Shown here in pieces: positions 9,005-17,478 of a stretch of 64,000 nt of DNA (its first letter is position 1; every line of letters begins with the position of its first letter). Source of the stretch: Bremerella cremea (GTDB taxonomy: Bacteria; Planctomycetota; Planctomycetia; Pirellulales; Pirellulaceae); contig NZ_QPEX01000010.1 in NCBI RefSeq assembly GCF_003335505.1, positions 124,001 through 188,000 on the forward strand, read 5' to 3'. The notes under the pieces were generated by a model. It saw nothing but the letters and a program-made list of their open reading frames with translations. It had not been told where the DNA came from and ran no database searches. The translations under genes and the position numbers were made by a program.

Positions 9005-9696
9005 AAAAGACACATCAATACGAGTACGCGCGTCCGGCGCTGACGGTCGATATCGTGGTGTTCGCGCTCGATGAAAATGATTTGATGGTGATGCTGATTC
9101 AGCGCGACCTGGATCCTTTCGAGGGACAATGGGCCCTGCCAGGCGGTTTTGTGCATATCGACGAAACCCTGGAAGATGCCGCCCGGCGCGAGTTGCAGGA
9201 AGAAACCGGTTTGAAGGATATCTACCTCGAACAGCTTTACACCTTCGGTGGCTTGCAGCGAGACCCGCGCGAACGTGTGGTGACGGTGGCTTACTATGCC
9301 CTGGTGAATTTAGCAGGGCACAACGTCCAAGCAAACACCGACGCACGTAACGCGGCCTGGTTCGCCATGAGCGAACTGCCCGAACTGGCGTTTGACCATG
9401 CCATGATTTTACAAACAGCCCACGAGCGGCTACGGGGCAAGGTTCGCTACCAGCCGATTGGGTTCGAACTTTTGCCTGAAAAGTTTACCTTACGGCAACT
9501 ACAACACTTGTACGAAGTGATCCTCGACCGAGAACTCGACAAACGCAATTTCCGCAAAAAAGTGCTCAGCATGGAGATTGTCAAAGAAACCAACGAGATC
9601 GAAAAAGATGTCGCCCACCGCGCGGCTCGTCTGTTTCGCTTCGATAAAAAGACCTACGACAAATTAACCAAGCAAGGATTTCACTTCGAGATTTGA
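9001..9696 (+). CDS. nrtR: Nudix-winged helix protein, probable NrtR-type NAD-metabolism regulator
   Basis: This is a 231-residue protein with an N-terminal Nudix domain and a C-terminal winged-helix region. The Nudix box is complete from G49: E55, R63-E64-L65, E67-E68 and G70-L71 are all present, so hydrolysis of ADP-ribose or a related compound remains possible. The segment [18 protein letters not shown], followed by [10 protein letters not shown], is characteristic of the NrtR C-terminal DNA-binding domain. In NrtR proteins ADP-ribose binding controls repression of NAD genes. ATG overlaps the pncB stop. Placement between two salvage genes and the palindrome before the operon argue for a regulator rather than a plain pyrophosphatase, though it could be both. 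Confidence 0.85.
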   Translation: MKKTHQYEYARPALTVDIVVFALDENDLMVMLIQRDLDPFEGQWALPGGFVHIDETLEDAARRELQEETGLKDIYLEQLYTFGGLQRDPRERVVTVAYYALVNLAGHNVQANTDARNAAWFAMSELPELAFDHAMILQTAHERLRGKVRYQPIGFELLPEKFTLRQLQHLYEVILDRELDKRNFRKKVLSMEIVKETNEIEKDVAHRAARLFRFDKKTYDKLTKQGFHFEI

Positions 9697-9725
9697 ATGA
9701 GTCCTCCCTATGAAAGGTGGCAGCA

Positions 9726-10430
9726 ATGATCGCCTTGTTGTTAGTCGATATTCAAAATGATTTTCTCCCTGGAGGAGCGCTGGCGGTGAGCGAAGGAGAT
9801 CAGGTGATTTCGGTCGCCAACCGCTTGATGCCAGGCTATCCGCTGGTGGTGGCCACGAAAGATTGGCACCCAGCCCATCACAAGTCGTTTGCCAGTCAAC
9901 ACCTGGGCAAGAAGATTGGCGACGTGATCGAATTGGAAGGGCTAACGCAAGTCTTGTGGCCTGATCATTGCATTCAAGGAACCAGCGGAGCCGAATTCGC
10001 CCCAGGGCTGAATGTTGGCGGCATCGATCATGTTGTGACCAAAGGAACCGATCCGCAAATCGATAGCTACAGCGGCTTTTTTGATAACGCCCGGCTGAAG
10101 AAGACCGGGCTAGAAGATTATTTACACAGCGCAGGCGTCAACGAAGTCCACATCGTGGGCCTAGCCACCGACTATTGCGTGAAGTTCACCGCGCTAGATG
10201 CGGTGGAGCTTGGTTTTAAAACCACAGTGATCCTAGAAGGGGTTCGCGGTGTTGAACTTCAGCCAGGGGATTGTGCGGCAGCGATCACAACGATGGCAAA
10301 AGCAGGAATCCGAATTCAACGAAAGGAAAACGATGACCATCGAATTTTATTCAACGAAGGACACTTACGGCGAGTTCTCCAACTTCGCTCCATTTCCGTT
10401 CGAGATCGACGGTCTCGTCTACCCGACTAG
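9726..10430 (+). CDS. pncA: Nicotinamidase, with a non-canonical C-terminal extension
   Basis: The enzyme hydrolyses nicotinamide to nicotinate, the substrate of the PncB encoded upstream. Catalytic Asp (LLVDIQNDFLPGGAL), metal-site His residues (TKDWHPAHHKSF), catalytic Lys (HVVTKGTD) and the nucleophilic Cys (GLATDYCVKFTA) are all present. ATG at 9726 is preferred because AAAGG lies eight bases upstream and the duplicated copy at 11141 begins at the same residue; a GTG at 9717 is in frame. Family similarity ends near 10320 (KAGIRI), but the frame continues for more than 30 residues across the start of the NADAR gene (98-base overlap). This tail looks accidental, probably from loss of an original stop near 10333. 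Confidence 0.92.
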   Translation: MIALLLVDIQNDFLPGGALAVSEGDQVISVANRLMPGYPLVVATKDWHPAHHKSFASQHLGKKIGDVIELEGLTQVLWPDHCIQGTSGAEFAPGLNVGGIDHVVTKGTDPQIDSYSGFFDNARLKKTGLEDYLHSAGVNEVHIVGLATDYCVKFTALDAVELGFKTTVILEGVRGVELQPGDCAAAITTMAKAGIRIQRKENDDHRILFNEGHLRRVLQLRSISVRDRRSRLPD

Positions 10431-10779
10431 CGAACACTATTTCCAGGCGATGAAGTTCTCGGACGCGCAGTATCAAGAGAGAATCCGCGAAACGAAAAGC
10501 CCGATGATCGCTGCCCGTCTTGGTCGCAGTCGCAAGGTTAAGATCCGCGACGACTGGGAAGAGGTCAAAGTTGACATCATGCGTACAGCCGTGCGAGCCA
10601 AGATATTCGCTCACGAGGATCTGCAGAAACTGCTCCTAGAAACCGGGGACGAAACGATCGTCGAAGCGGCGGGAAGGGATTACTTTTGGGGCGCCGGCAA
10701 GGACGGATCAGGCCAGAACTGGCTAGGCAAAATCCTTATGGAAATTCGCACCGAACTACGCGAAGCAAAAATAACTTAA
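10333..10779 (+). CDS. NADAR (YbiA-like) domain protein
   Basis: This 148-residue protein is a full-length NADAR domain: EFSNFAPFPFEIDG, the YPTSEHYFQAMKF motif, a central helical part and the FWGAGKDGSGQNWLGKIL end with the G-x-N-x-LG signature. NADAR proteins are N-glycosidases or ADP-ribose-related hydrolases predicted to act in NAD and ADP-ribose metabolism; E. coli YbiA also acts on riboflavin intermediates. AGGA lies eight bases before the ATG. It follows pncA in the same operon and originally preceded kptA and an ADP-ribosylglycohydrolase gene, which supports a role in handling ADP-ribosylated or NAD-derived compounds. Confidence 0.88.
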   Translation: MTIEFYSTKDTYGEFSNFAPFPFEIDGLVYPTSEHYFQAMKFSDAQYQERIRETKSPMIAARLGRSRKVKIRDDWEEVKVDIMRTAVRAKIFAHEDLQKLLLETGDETIVEAAGRDYFWGAGKDGSGQNWLGKILMEIRTELREAKIT

Positions 10780-10809
10780 TCGAAAACAACCAGGCAAAGA
10801 AACCCCAAA

Positions 10810-10881
10810 TGGACATTAAAAGCTTAAAACAAATTAGCAAGCGGCTGAGTTACATCCTGCGACATCGGTGGCGACGCGGAT
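10810..10881 (+). pseudogene. kptA: kptA (Tpt1, RNA 2'-phosphotransferase) N-terminal remnant
   Basis: The reading frame begins MDIKSLKQISKRLSYILRHR, which matches the start of KptA/Tpt1 proteins (consensus ISKxLSYxLRHxP). After about 20 residues similarity stops and the frame ends four codons later. Full KptA proteins are around 180 residues and use NAD+ to remove a 2'-phosphate from RNA, giving ADP-ribose 1'',2''-cyclic phosphate. The break coincides with the start of ADP-ribosylglycohydrolase sequence in another frame, so a deletion has joined the two genes. It cannot make a working enzyme. Confidence 0.75.
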
Positions 10882-11130
10882 AGCGTCGGAGCGATCGCAG
10901 GGGCCATTTCAGGAGCGAACCTAACGGCCAATGCATTGCCCAGTCAATGGATCGATAGGCTGACCGAATGGCCCAGAAATGTGCGTTGGATGGAACAACT
11001 TTCCCATGCAGTCGCTTCCGGCGAAGCTTCCCCTCCACGAATGCACTGGCCGCTGACATTCGTAAGCAATATTGCGTTTACCACGGCCGTGTTGACGGTC
11101 GGATTCAGGAGGTTACTTCCTCCCTATTAA
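10861..11130 (+). pseudogene. ADP-ribosylglycohydrolase (DraG-like) C-terminal remnant
   Basis: Frame 1 reads DIGGDADSVGAIAGAISGA from 10861. This is the metal-binding GGDTDS region that closes the active site of ADP-ribosylglycohydrolases. The rest of the frame runs through LPSQWIDRLTEWPRNVRW to a stop at 11128-11130 (TVGFRRLLPPY). Only about the last 90 residues of a roughly 300-residue family survive, and no start codon or ribosome site precedes them. The 5' part, and the 3' part of kptA, are missing at a single junction near 10858-10866. The full enzyme would remove ADP-ribose from proteins or small molecules, in keeping with this NAD cluster. Confidence 0.75.
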
Positions 11131-11140
11131 AGGAGCCCTC

Positions 11141-11209
11141 ATGATCGCCCTGTTGCTCGTTGACATTCAAAACGACTTTCTCCCCGAGGGTGCAATTATC
11201 CCTGAATGA
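11141..11209 (+). pseudogene. pncA: Duplicated pncA 5' fragment
   Basis: MIALLLVDIQNDFLPEGA matches the intact nicotinamidase at 9726 at the protein level, with many synonymous differences. The shared upstream bases (TCCTCCCTAT before the start in both) show that the copy includes the leader. After about 18 codons similarity ends and a TGA follows at 11207. It lies 10 bases after the DraG remnant and converges on dnaE2. Confidence 0.8.
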
Positions 11210-11218
11210 TGATGTACG

Positions 11219-14200
11219 TCAACGAAAGTCTCGTGACTTCATCGCCAATGCAGAAAGACGAGTCGAAAGATCTTCGACTCGTCGTACAACAACGTGGATC
11301 ACTGTATCTTTACACTCGACTTTGCCATGAACGATCCAAGCTTGTGAATGACGGGTAATCTTACGAAACCGTTCCCATGTCTTGGCATGAACTACGAGGT
11401 TGGCAGTTCCCGTTTCATCTTCGATGGTTACGAAGGTAATTCCCTTGGAAGTGCTAGGCCGTTGACGTAGGAGTATGATCCCAGCAACTTTGATGGGTGT
11501 ATCATTCGAAACCTGAGCAAGCTTTTCCGTTTGAATTACGCCCAGACTCTTTAATCGTTCACGCTGAAAAGCCATTGGATGAGAACGCAGCGACAACCCT
11601 GTAGTACGGTAATCGGTATAAACCTCTTCTTCTGGAGGCATCGTTGGTAATATCGCCGATGGTTCTTCCTCCGGTTCGAGATCGTCAAAGAGAGTTTTCT
11701 GTCGAGGCTTTTGGGAAATCGTTAACGCACTCCACATTGCCTCACGTCGTCCCGGACTAAGGCTCGCCAATGCATCTGCCTCGGCTAATAGTTCCACTTG
11801 GGCTTGCGAAAGTCTTGTTCGCCGCTGGAAATCATCCATCGATTGAAAATAAACATCTTTTCGGCAATGGGTGATAATGTCAGCCGTTGTCCTCTGTAAT
11901 CCGGTAATAAGTCGAAGCCCAAGACGGATCGCTCCACGTTCGATACAACAGTCCCATTCACTTCGATTCACGTCCACGGGGCGAACTTCAACCTTGTGTT
12001 TTCTGGCATCCTGTATCAATTGCGAAGGGGCATAGAAACCCATTGGCTGACTGTTAATAACAGCCGCCGTGAAGTGAGCGGGATAATAATGCTTGAGCCA
12101 AGCAGAAACATAGACCAGCAGGGCAAAACTGGCGGCATGACTTTCTGGGAAGCCATATTCCCCAAAGCCTCTGATCTGTCGAAAGACTTGTTCCGCAAAT
12201 TCTCCCTCCAAACCATGCTGCTTCATGCCATCGAGCAACTTTTGACGAAATTGGTCGATGATCCCCGGTCTTCTCCACGCCCCCATCGCTCTTCGTAACT
12301 GGTCAGCTTCGCCGGGCGAGAATCCAGCAGCCACGATAGCCAACTGCATACATTGCTCTTGGAAAAGCGGCACACCAAGCGTTTTTCTCAACACGTTCCG
12401 AATGGCATCGTTGGGATAAATCTCTTCTTCCTCCCCGAATCGTCTCCGCAGATAGGGATGAACCATGTCTCCCTGAATTGGACCGGGACGAACGATGGCA
12501 ACTTCAATGACAAGATCGTAATAACATCTTGGCCTGAGGCGAGGGAGCATGGACATCTGGGCCCGAGACTCGATCTGAAACACACCAATCGTGTCTGCCC
12601 GACAGATCATGTCGTAGACCTGTGAATCTCCTTCGGGGATATTCGCCAACGTCAATGACTTGCCGGTAGTTTCCTTGATCAGATCAAAGCACTTGCGAAT
12701 TGCCGTCAGCATTCCCAAAGCTAGGCAATCGACTTTGAGAATACCCAAGTCGTCGAGATCATCCTTGTTCCATTGGACGACGGTTCTACCTTCCATCGAG
12801 GCGTTCTCGATAGGAACGAGTTCATGAAGTGGACCTCGTGTGATGACCATCCCACCGACGTGCTGCGATAGATGACGGGGGAAACCAAGGAGTTGACCCA
12901 CCAGATAGATGAATTGCTTGCCAGTGCCAGAACAAACGTCGAGTCCCGCTTCCTGACAACGCCCTCGAAAATCATCCGAGGCCTGGTAGTGATCGGCGTT
13001 CTTAGCCAAGCGATCTACCAACTCCAACGAGAACCCGAAGGCTTTGCCGACATCTCGAATGGCCGAACGAGGTCGATAAGTAATCGTGACGGCTGCAATT
13101 CCCGCTCGTTCACGTCCGTATTTCTCATAAAGGTATTGGAGGACTTCCTCTCGTCGTTCGTGTTCAAAGTCCACGTCGATATCAGGAGCCTCATCTCGTT
13201 CTCTGCTGATAAATCTTTCAAATAGAACGTCAACCCGTTCTGGATCAACCGCAGTAACGCCCAAGCAATAGCATACGGCTGAGTTTGCAGCTGATCCTCG
13301 CCCCTGACATAAAATCTTGCGGGAACGAGCAAATCGAACAATATCCCAGACGGTCAGGAAGTACGATTCGTAGCGAAGTTCTTCGATTAGATTCAATTCG
13401 TGTTCGACCAGCCGATAAACTTTATCAGGGACACCATCTGGATATCTTGTTGCGGCTCCCTTCCACGTCAGGTGTCGCAGGTACTGAATCGGTGTAAAGC
13501 CTTTTGGAGCAAGTTCCTCTGGGTATTCATACCGAAGTTCATCAAGCGAAAACGTACACTTGTCGGCAATCTCTATTGTCCGCTCTAAGGCCCCGGGAAG
13601 ATCGGAGTGAATCGCATGAATCGCCTCCATGGAACGGAGATGCCTTTGAGCATTGGCCTGCAATTCTTCGCCGACTTTGGAAACCGATGTGCGTAGCCGA
13701 ATTGCCGTCAGCACATCATGAAGAGGTTTCCGCTCTGGCGTATGAAAAAGAACTCCGCCGGCAGCGACCAGTGGCAGCCGAATTTGTTGTGACAGCTCTT
13801 TCAGCCAATGGCGACGTTCTCGGTCATGCGGTCCGCGATGGAGTTCTGCTAATAAATACAAATCATCAAACATCCCTCGATACAGTTCCGCCTCGCGAGT
13901 TGAGAAGTCTTCGCTGCACGCAGGAGGTAGGACTCCAGCAATTAGTCCGGTTGTGTGCTTGGCAATGTCGTCCAGCGTAAGATGACATTCTCCCTTGGGG
14001 GCTCTTCTTCTGCCAATGGTTATCAAGCGGCAGAGATTGGCATACCCTTCTCGATTCTTTACCCAAACTACGACTGGCGGAGCATCCAGTGGACAAATTT
14101 CCGAACCGACGATCAGCTTCAGCGAATGATCCTTAGTAGCCGTGTTGGCACGAACAATGCCCGCCAACGTGTTGATGTCAGTGGCGGCCAGTGCGGAGTA

Positions 14201-14296
14201 TCCAAGTTCGGCTGCTCGCACAACCAGTTCTTCAGGATGAGAAGCTGCTTCCAGAAACGAGAAGTTGGTTCGGCAATGAAGTTCAGCATAGCGCAT
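11219..14296 (-). CDS. dnaE2: Error-prone DNA polymerase DnaE2 (ImuC)
   Basis: This 1025-residue C-family polymerase is the catalytic part of the damage-inducible translesion system with ImuA and ImuB. An N-terminal PHP domain (RYAELHCRTNFSFLEAA) is followed by the polymerase core with the catalytic acidic motif PDIDVDFE around residues 370-377, the GRGSAANSAVCYCLG segment, helix-hairpin-helix sequence, and a C-terminal OB fold (IKVAGIILLRQRPSTSKG). It is shorter than replicative DnaE, as usual for this branch. The start at 14296 (MRYAEL) lies two bases after the imuB stop codon, so the genes are probably translationally coupled. It probably shares the damage-responsive control region upstream of imuA. 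Confidence 0.95.
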   Translation of the reverse strand: MRYAELHCRTNFSFLEAASHPEELVVRAAELGYSALAATDINTLAGIVRANTATKDHSLKLIVGSEICPLDAPPVVVWVKNREGYANLCRLITIGRRRAPKGECHLTLDDIAKHTTGLIAGVLPPACSEDFSTREAELYRGMFDDLYLLAELHRGPHDRERRHWLKELSQQIRLPLVAAGGVLFHTPERKPLHDVLTAIRLRTSVSKVGEELQANAQRHLRSMEAIHAIHSDLPGALERTIEIADKCTFSLDELRYEYPEELAPKGFTPIQYLRHLTWKGAATRYPDGVPDKVYRLVEHELNLIEELRYESYFLTVWDIVRFARSRKILCQGRGSAANSAVCYCLGVTAVDPERVDVLFERFISRERDEAPDIDVDFEHERREEVLQYLYEKYGRERAGIAAVTITYRPRSAIRDVGKAFGFSLELVDRLAKNADHYQASDDFRGRCQEAGLDVCSGTGKQFIYLVGQLLGFPRHLSQHVGGMVITRGPLHELVPIENASMEGRTVVQWNKDDLDDLGILKVDCLALGMLTAIRKCFDLIKETTGKSLTLANIPEGDSQVYDMICRADTIGVFQIESRAQMSMLPRLRPRCYYDLVIEVAIVRPGPIQGDMVHPYLRRRFGEEEEIYPNDAIRNVLRKTLGVPLFQEQCMQLAIVAAGFSPGEADQLRRAMGAWRRPGIIDQFRQKLLDGMKQHGLEGEFAEQVFRQIRGFGEYGFPESHAASFALLVYVSAWLKHYYPAHFTAAVINSQPMGFYAPSQLIQDARKHKVEVRPVDVNRSEWDCCIERGAIRLGLRLITGLQRTTADIITHCRKDVYFQSMDDFQRRTRLSQAQVELLAEADALASLSPGRREAMWSALTISQKPRQKTLFDDLEPEEEPSAILPTMPPEEEVYTDYRTTGLSLRSHPMAFQRERLKSLGVIQTEKLAQVSNDTPIKVAGIILLRQRPSTSKGITFVTIEDETGTANLVVHAKTWERFRKITRHSQAWIVHGKVECKDTVIHVVVRRVEDLSTRLSALAMKSRDFR

Positions 14297-14298
14297 GG

Positions 14299-15834
14299 TT
14301 AAAACCACTCTCCATGCCAAAACCAGCGACCATCATGAAGTCTCCGAAAGACCCAGAGCCATTCCCCTGAAGTGGTCTCGACTCGGTAATAATCACGGCA
14401 AACATGCTCTCCTTGCCACCAGCCTGATTCAATCCTTTCTGGCTCAGAGCATTCGCCAATCTCGATTCGCTTTCTCTTCCAGAATAAAACCACCGGCGGA
14501 CCATCTGGGATGGAAGCGATAACCTCAATTGGCCTTGGCTTTAAAAAGAGTGCCGTAGGTCGATCCAGTCCGTGATATCTGCTGTTGAAGGTCGTGGCAC
14601 TAGGAAGGGACGGGCCAGCTACCGAGGCTAATTCGACAGATCGCTCGGGGATTGGATCGGGAAGCAAGTACGGAGCAATAACGGCCTGTTCACCAAGGCG
14701 ACTGCTGAATCGATTCAATAAGATGGAAAATTGACGGGAACTATTCCGTGTCACCCCCTCAAAAAATTCTTCTTGGGACGCCCCCAGAGGAGCAACCTCT
14801 TTTGCTTCTAAATGCAGGCCCACAACCGGCGAATGAAGTCGCAACTTTTCCAAATGGATTCGCAATAATTCACAAATATGCTTTTCTTCGCTCGTCGTTT
14901 CGCAAAGGCGAAGATCGAGCATTTTAGATGTACGGTCTTCGAGAAGGAACAGGCATTCCAGATGCCGAGTTCCGAGCCAACACGGAGCGAGCAAAGCCAA
15001 CAGTTGTCGCAATAGCAACAACAAGAAGTGTTCAATCGCTTCTGGATGGGAAATGCCTTCCTCAAGCGTTTGCTTGACTCGATACAGAGGTAGCGGATGA
15101 CATGGATCGATGTATTCGGGAACCTGCCCTGTGAACTGGTCCAATCGAGTTAGGATATCATTCCCCAACCGACGTGCCAAAGAACGACGATCCAGCGTCA
15201 TTACCTGCTGGATGGTAGTTATTCCGAGTCGATATAGCTTCTGCAAAATGGGTTCACTCAATCGCAGCGCCGGCAAGGGCAACGAATAACATTGCCGAAT
15301 ATTTTCAATGGGAATAACCACCGGGCAGTTTGGCTTTGCCATGTAGTGGGCCGCAGCCCATGCGGCTCCAATGCTATTGCCGATAGCAATCCGACCATCG
15401 AATTGTCTCTTGGTGACTGCTCGATCCAATTCAGCCGCAAGGGCTTGTTCCCCTGAAAAGAAATGAGCGATTCCTGTCACATCCATGAGGATGCTTTCAG
15501 GATCACTGGACTCTTCCAAGCCAATCCGAAAGCTGAAACGTTCGCAACGCAGGGCGATCTCCACCAATGCCTGCCAAGCCTGTTCCGGCTGAACCTGTTC
15601 CACGACAAGGCGATCATGAGGCTGTGCAAAGGTTCGACCTTCCGAAATAGGCATTCCGACTTGTACACCACGTCGTTGGGCAAATCGATTACAGTAGCGA
15701 ACAAAGTCTCCTTGTTTCCTCGACTCGGTTAGCAACAGCACTGCCTGCTGAAGCTCAGGCTGAGTGTTGATACGTTGCTGTAACGCCCAGTTGGGAAACC
15801 AAAGGCAAAGGATTCGCTGTGGTATTCGTCCCAT
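14299..15834 (-). CDS. imuB: ImuB, catalytically inactive Y-family polymerase homologue
   Basis: This 511-residue protein has a DinB-like fold. The N-terminus reads RILCLWFPNWALQQR, where active Y-family polymerases have an Asp-containing DMDCFYAS-type motif, and the second acidic motif is also absent (SILMDVTGIAHFF). This is typical of ImuB, which acts as a scaffold linking the beta clamp, ImuA and DnaE2. Helix-hairpin-helix sequence follows near residues 210-230 (LYRLGITTIQQVMTLD). The C-terminal signature is clear: ESGWWQGEHVCRDYYRVET then GEWLWVFRRLHDGRW. It overlaps imuA by 80 bases and leads directly into dnaE2. Confidence 0.93.
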   Translation of the reverse strand: MGRIPQRILCLWFPNWALQQRINTQPELQQAVLLLTESRKQGDFVRYCNRFAQRRGVQVGMPISEGRTFAQPHDRLVVEQVQPEQAWQALVEIALRCERFSFRIGLEESSDPESILMDVTGIAHFFSGEQALAAELDRAVTKRQFDGRIAIGNSIGAAWAAAHYMAKPNCPVVIPIENIRQCYSLPLPALRLSEPILQKLYRLGITTIQQVMTLDRRSLARRLGNDILTRLDQFTGQVPEYIDPCHPLPLYRVKQTLEEGISHPEAIEHFLLLLLRQLLALLAPCWLGTRHLECLFLLEDRTSKMLDLRLCETTSEEKHICELLRIHLEKLRLHSPVVGLHLEAKEVAPLGASQEEFFEGVTRNSSRQFSILLNRFSSRLGEQAVIAPYLLPDPIPERSVELASVAGPSLPSATTFNSRYHGLDRPTALFLKPRPIEVIASIPDGPPVVLFWKRKRIEIGECSEPERIESGWWQGEHVCRDYYRVETTSGEWLWVFRRLHDGRWFWHGEWF

Positions 15835-16507
15835 AAAGCGTTCCCTTCACGCTGTCGATCACGATGTCTGCTTGTGAGTGCTTTAGCTTGCGATAGCTGG
15901 AAGCCAACTCAACCCGAACACAAGGGGAACCATGCAGTGAACGAAGTGGATGCACCAGTAATCGAGCCTCCGCCCATGAAGGTTGCTTCAATGCCTGGGC
16001 AGAGCGAACCAAGAAGCCAATTCCAGCAGAAGCCTCTACGGCCAATTGGAGTCGCCGAAAGCTGGTGCTATTCATCCGCTCGATGTTGGCCCAAACCACT
16101 CCAATCGCTTCCGATCTCAAAGCTTCTTCACAAGCCCAAAGAGCTTCCTTTTCGGAATTGGGACGAATGAGAACCACTCGGGATAGGTCGAATCCCAAAA
16201 GTGAAAGGGACAACGGAAAAAGTTCATGTTGAACATCGATAATTACCGTAGGAAGTACTTGGGGACAGATTTGCTTGCCAGCAATCAGCGAGAGCGTTCC
16301 AGCACGGCTGGCCGAAGTGCTTCCCACCCACTCAACAAGGCTTCCTCGCCTTATTCCCTGATGAGGAAGCAAAGCATCTAAATCCTCGCAGCCGGTGGAG
16401 TACACCCTATTTGCCTTCTCGGAAACTCCCCTCTCCCGAGCCCATATCTGGTTCTGAAGTTCAACAATTGTTTGTTTCCGGGTATCGTGGTAGTTGAGTT
16501 TTCCCAT
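15755..16507 (-). CDS. imuA: ImuA, RecA-like protein of the translesion cassette
   Basis: This 250-residue protein has a degenerate RecA-like core: it carries GSLVEWVGSTSASRAGTLSL where a Walker A loop would lie, and ELFPLSLSLLGFDLSRVVLI in the central part, as in ImuA/SulA-type proteins of imuA-imuB-dnaE2 cassettes. The ATG at 16507 (MGKLNYHDTRKQ) has GAGGTG 11 to 6 bases upstream; the frame stays open to 16546, but that would cover the promoter. It is the first gene of the cassette and overlaps imuB. The role in mutagenic repair is inferred from family and position. Confidence 0.88.
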   Translation of the reverse strand: MGKLNYHDTRKQTIVELQNQIWARERGVSEKANRVYSTGCEDLDALLPHQGIRRGSLVEWVGSTSASRAGTLSLIAGKQICPQVLPTVIIDVQHELFPLSLSLLGFDLSRVVLIRPNSEKEALWACEEALRSEAIGVVWANIERMNSTSFRRLQLAVEASAGIGFLVRSAQALKQPSWAEARLLVHPLRSLHGSPCVRVELASSYRKLKHSQADIVIDSVKGTLYGTNTTANPLPLVSQLGVTATYQHSA

Positions 16508-16525
16508 TTCAGCACCTCGCACGGA

Positions 16526-16543
16526 GTGTATACACATGTACAC
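16526..16543. promoter_or_regulatory. Palindromic site in the imuA / SRAP divergent promoter
   Basis: GTGTATACAC (16526-16535) is a perfect palindrome, followed by ATGTACAC. The whole block has GTGTA and TACAC at its ends. It lies about 20 bases before the imuA start and 75 bases before the SRAP gene. A LexA-type operator is the natural guess because both units belong to damage responses in other bacteria, but the motif is not one I can assign to a known LexA class. Confidence 0.5.
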
Positions 16544-16617
16544 CATTTGTCAAGCGGCTGAAATTTGGGCAATTCTAGGGTAAGAAGCAGTTCCCATACG
16601 TGAAATCACGAAAAGCC

Positions 16618-17289
16618 ATGTGCGGTCGATACACCTTACGAGCCCGTCTGAACCAGCTTTTGCAAATCTATGCAGCGGAGTCTGATGTGGAGTTGGAGCC
16701 ACGGTACAACATTGCTCCTACGCAAGACGTTGCTACCGTGCGATCGACTGCTGATTCCGCCACAAGAGAATTGGCACTTCTTCATTGGGGTCTGATTCCC
16801 TCATGGGCCGATGATCCCAAAATCGGAAATCACATGATTAATGCCCGTGGTGAAACCGTAGCGGAAAAGCCCTCTTTCCGAACGGCTTTGAAACGTCGCC
16901 GCTGCCTCGTCTTGGCGGATGGATTTTATGAATGGAAAAAAGAAGGCAAAGCCAAACAGCCACACTTCATTCGGATGAAGGATGACGGTCCAATTGCCTT
17001 TGCCGGACTATGGGAGCATTGGCGCAAAAATGGGCTCACCATCGAGTCTTGTACGATCATCACAACCAGTGCCAACAAACTTATGTCGGAGTTGCATGAC
17101 CGAATGCCGGTGATCCTTTCGGGAAACGATATTGATTTATGGTTGGATCAGAAGGTCGAAGATTCGAAGACGTTACTTCCAATGCTTGATCCTTATCCTG
17201 ACGAGGAGATGGAGACCTACCCCGTCAGCACTTTGGTAAACTCTCCTAAGAATGAATCCAGTGAATGCATTGAGCCTCTTGCCGAATGA
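16618..17289 (+). CDS. SRAP domain protein (YedK/HMCES-like abasic-site sensor)
   Basis: This 223-residue protein is a SOS response-associated peptidase. The start at 16618 (MCGRYTLRARL) puts the catalytic Cys at position 2, which must become the N-terminus after Met removal; the open frame extends six codons further up, but that would destroy the active site. Other family residues are present: Asn in YNIAPTQ, the MINARGET segment, Glu in DGFYEWKKEG, and His in HDRMPVIL. Known members crosslink to abasic sites in single-stranded DNA and shield them from cleavage. It is divergent from the imuABC cassette and shares its intergenic region, so joint damage induction is likely. Confidence 0.95.
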   Translation: MCGRYTLRARLNQLLQIYAAESDVELEPRYNIAPTQDVATVRSTADSATRELALLHWGLIPSWADDPKIGNHMINARGETVAEKPSFRTALKRRRCLVLADGFYEWKKEGKAKQPHFIRMKDDGPIAFAGLWEHWRKNGLTIESCTIITTSANKLMSELHDRMPVILSGNDIDLWLDQKVEDSKTLLPMLDPYPDEEMETYPVSTLVNSPKNESSECIEPLAE

Positions 17290-17478
17290 ACCTAGGTAGT
17301 CCGTAAAGACCTGGATGCCTCAAAGTTCACCATAGCAGAATAACCTTCGAGTCCTTCTCCATGATCTTTCACCCAAAATAAAAGCTGGGAACGAAGATCC
17401 ACGCTTCGCCGACCAGAGTGCCCATTCTTTCTGAGCTTCTCAGACCCAGCACATCCTATTCACCAACACCGCCTCGCT

